From Alphaproteobacteria bacterium (GTDB lineage: Bacteria; Pseudomonadota; Alphaproteobacteria; Rhodobacterales; Rhodobacteraceae), in assembly GCA_024279075.1 (NCBI GenBank), contig JAJRRX010000203.1:1-5544 (forward strand): a stretch of DNA of 5,544 nucleotides, read 5' to 3'. The position numbers were made by a program, and so were the translations under genes. A model generated the notes under the pieces. That model was not told the DNA's origin. It worked only from the letters and a program-made list of their open reading frames with translations, and did not search any database. This document shows, piece by piece, positions 3,397 through 5,544 of the stretch (position 1 is its first letter; each line of letters opens with the position of its first letter).

Positions 3397-5544
3397 TTAT
3401 GGGGCGGCGGGAAATAACCGCGTTATTCCTGCCGCCGCGCCGCGCGCATTTGCAGGGTCCAGCGTCATAGGAATATATTCCGAGCGCCGCCAGATCACCG
3501 AGAGATCATCATAATATCGCGAAAGCAAATGGCCAGATTGGCCGGTGGCGGCAATATATACCGAATTGTCAGGGTTATCAAAATCGACCACCATCCGAAA
3601 GCCGGCGGCATGGATATTAGTGTATGGAGCAGCGCCTGTGCTTCTCGTCTGCCCGCGCAGAAGCGTGTTATCCCCGCCCGGCGTTTCTTGGTAAATATTG
3701 GCAAACCAACTCACCAATGGTACTCGCCCAAGGGTTTTATTCTCCTGAAATGCCAAATGCGCCGCGCCCCAGCGCCAGCGGTTAATATCACTGCCATAAT
3801 CGCGCACCAGCTCTTGCAGCGCATCATCCAGCGCTACCGAGGCAATCTGTTCGCAGCTTTCACGCTCCAAGCTTGGGCCAACATCACACCAGATCGAGGC
3901 ACCATTTATATCGCGATATACACGCTCAATAAAGAGCGGGTTAATGCGGGTTATCTCGGCTGACAACTGACCAAGATCATCCGCCACCAACCGCCGTTGC
4001 AGTGCGCGTACCCATGCGGCATAAATCAGTGGTTCAGGGTCATGCTGGCCCATATCGCCGTTCCATTGCGAAAGCAGGCCAAGCGCCTCGCGCCGCCGCG
4101 CACGGTGAGTGCCGGGGGTGGCGTCTTGGTCCGCCAGCCACAGGTTTTGCCCCATGAGCGGTAAAAGCGTGCGGGCCGAAATGGAAACCGTGTCGGTTTG
4201 GATCGCGACAAAGCTGCTTTGGGTGTGAAACTGGCGGGCATTAAGCAGGGCTGTGGCGCGTTTTATGCGCTGGGTATCGCCCCAGTCAAAGCTGAAATGC
4301 TGCGGGAAAGCACCCGTTGGCAGCGCATTATTTGTATTCACCACCACGCCGCTTTCTGGGTTTTCCACCAATGGGTTTTTGCTGAAGGGGCTAAACCCCT
4401 GCCATGCGTTTACCTCCAGCCAGCCTTGCGCTGGAATGCGCCCCAAGGTTTCGTTTTCAGCCCGTCGAAGCGGCACCCTCCCAGCGGTCACGATGGCGAT
4501 ATTCTCGCGGTCCGCCAATGTTATATTACTCGAAGGGGCCACCATATTAGCCAAGGCGTCGCGCCCCTCGACAACCGATTGCGCGCGCATCAAATCCATT
4601 GCCGCTTGAATGGAGCGGTCCTCTTCTACAAGCCCGGTCCATGCAAGTGTAAACAGGTGGCCTTCGGGCTGAATTTGCGCGCTGCCAAAGGCCCCCTCGG
4701 GCAGCACAGGGCGGTTTGATGCCCAGCGCAGAGTATAGCTTACCGAAGGTTGGTCCTTCACAGGTATAATCGTTGGCTTGGTCGTAAATTCTATCGCGCC
4801 ATCTTCGGTTAAATACTGGTTTTGGTTCTGCGGGTTAAGACGCTCAAGGAATAAGTCTTGGTCATCCAAATAGCTGGCCGTCAGCCCCCATGCGAGGTTT
4901 CCATTGCGCCCTATCAACACCGCCGGAATGCCCGGAATAGTCGCCCCGATCACACCACCACTCTCTAGCTCCAACCTTGCCAACATCCAGATACCGGGGG
5001 TGGAGAGGCCCAAATGCGGGTCACTGGCCAAGAGCGTGCCGCCACTGGCGGAGCGCGCGCCCGAGGCCGCAAATGCGTTTGAGGCGCCGGCCAAACCAAT
5101 GGGTGGAACTGGGGAATATGTTGGGGCCGGAGCGCCCGAAGCCACGGTTAAGCGCGAGGCTGGAAACAGGGCGGAGAACTGCGGCACATCTGTGCTCGGT
5201 GCTTCCACGGCGTCGGGCAGAATATCCGCAATCCGCTCGGGCGGAATGCGAAAGGAAAGCTTGGCGCGCAGCACTTCCAAGCTGGCTTTATCGCTGGTTT
5301 GCAGGGCCATGAGCTTGATCAGAGCAATGCTGTCAGCCGCGCTCCAAGGCGCGATGGCGTTATCAAACAGGAAGAATTCCGGCGCGCCACGGCCCAATGC
5401 CTGAGCCCGCACATTGGCCACCCACGCATTCACCCCCGCCGCATAGGCATTCAGGAGCGCCAGTGTTTCGGGGGTTTGCACCATCACTGCCCGCTGTGAG
5501 ATCGCGTAAATATCCAGCGACCGCAACAGCTTATCGCTTTCCAA
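3397..5544 (-). CDS. Penicillin acylase family protein (Ntn-hydrolase), 5' end outside window
   Basis: The 715 visible residues belong to the penicillin amidase family (peptidase family S45), whose precursors usually have about 780-850 residues. Roughly 100 N-terminal residues, with any signal peptide, lie beyond the window. Family members cut themselves into an alpha and a beta chain, and the beta chain's first serine is the nucleophile that hydrolyses amide bonds of acylated substrates. Residues here are numbered from the window edge. The end of the alpha chain shows AYAAGVNAW (33-41). The predicted cleavage lies before S155 in GASNAF, followed by SASGGTLLASDPHLG (165-179). Further landmarks are the GRNGNLAWGLTASYLDDQD region (212-230), VNTNNA (402-407, likely oxyanion asparagine), QWNGDM (493-498), and near the C-terminus a GGDNT motif and TGQSGH followed by RYYDD. 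Characterised relatives are periplasmic. The substrate (beta-lactam side chain, acyl-homoserine lactone or other) cannot be read from sequence. The gene ends with TAA 146 bp before purB. Confidence 0.92.
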   Translation of the reverse strand: MESDKLLRSLDIYAISQRAVMVQTPETLALLNAYAAGVNAWVANVRAQALGRGAPEFFLFDNAIAPWSAADSIALIKLMALQTSDKASLEVLRAKLSFRIPPERIADILPDAVEAPSTDVPQFSALFPASRLTVASGAPAPTYSPVPPIGLAGASNAFAASGARSASGGTLLASDPHLGLSTPGIWMLARLELESGGVIGATIPGIPAVLIGRNGNLAWGLTASYLDDQDLFLERLNPQNQNQYLTEDGAIEFTTKPTIIPVKDQPSVSYTLRWASNRPVLPEGAFGSAQIQPEGHLFTLAWTGLVEEDRSIQAAMDLMRAQSVVEGRDALANMVAPSSNITLADRENIAIVTAGRVPLRRAENETLGRIPAQGWLEVNAWQGFSPFSKNPLVENPESGVVVNTNNALPTGAFPQHFSFDWGDTQRIKRATALLNARQFHTQSSFVAIQTDTVSISARTLLPLMGQNLWLADQDATPGTHRARRREALGLLSQWNGDMGQHDPEPLIYAAWVRALQRRLVADDLGQLSAEITRINPLFIERVYRDINGASIWCDVGPSLERESCEQIASVALDDALQELVRDYGSDINRWRWGAAHLAFQENKTLGRVPLVSWFANIYQETPGGDNTLLRGQTRSTGAAPYTNIHAAGFRMVVDFDNPDNSVYIAATGQSGHLLSRYYDDLSVIWRRSEYIPMTLDPANARGAAAGITRLFPAAP

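Overview
The window looks like chromosomal DNA of an alphaproteobacterium, most likely of the Rhodobacterales/Roseobacter group. The strongest pointer is the first gene, a zeta-type F1-ATPase inhibitor subunit (DUF1476), a family essentially restricted to Alphaproteobacteria. FNR-type (TTGAT-N4-ATCAA) operators and moderately GC-rich codon use fit the same assignment. I see no phage, plasmid, transposase, CRISPR, rRNA or tRNA signal.

Left part, + strand (1-1909). A short leader with a possible heat-shock-type promoter precedes the zeta gene (147-458). Three bases after its stop codon lies a perfect FNR-type palindrome (461-474), followed by a strong hairpin and a 61-residue two-helix membrane protein gene (535-720). 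A canonical rho-independent terminator (752-784) closes that unit. A second, near-perfect FNR-type box (809-822) sits at the class II activation distance from a -10-like hexamer in front of a tandem-domain universal stress protein gene (878-1723). The membrane protein gene and the usp gene are thus separate transcription units, each with its own candidate FNR/FnrL operator. This suggests a small oxygen- or redox-responsive cluster beside an ATP synthase regulator.

Middle (1724-1948). The gap between the convergent usp and purB genes is almost filled by a roughly 157-bp imperfect palindrome (1729-1885), followed by two facing terminators, one per strand.

Right part, - strand (1949-5544). purB (adenylosuccinate lyase, 1949-3250) is complete. 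Upstream of it, in the same direction, is a penicillin-acylase-family Ntn-hydrolase (3397-5544). Its N-terminal part, including any signal peptide, runs off the right edge. The 146-bp gap between them holds a plausible purB promoter and no clear terminator for the acylase.

All genes belong to known families, and I found no unmistakable new multi-gene system. The items most worth checking are the paired FNR boxes, the small membrane protein they would control, and the long intergenic palindrome.
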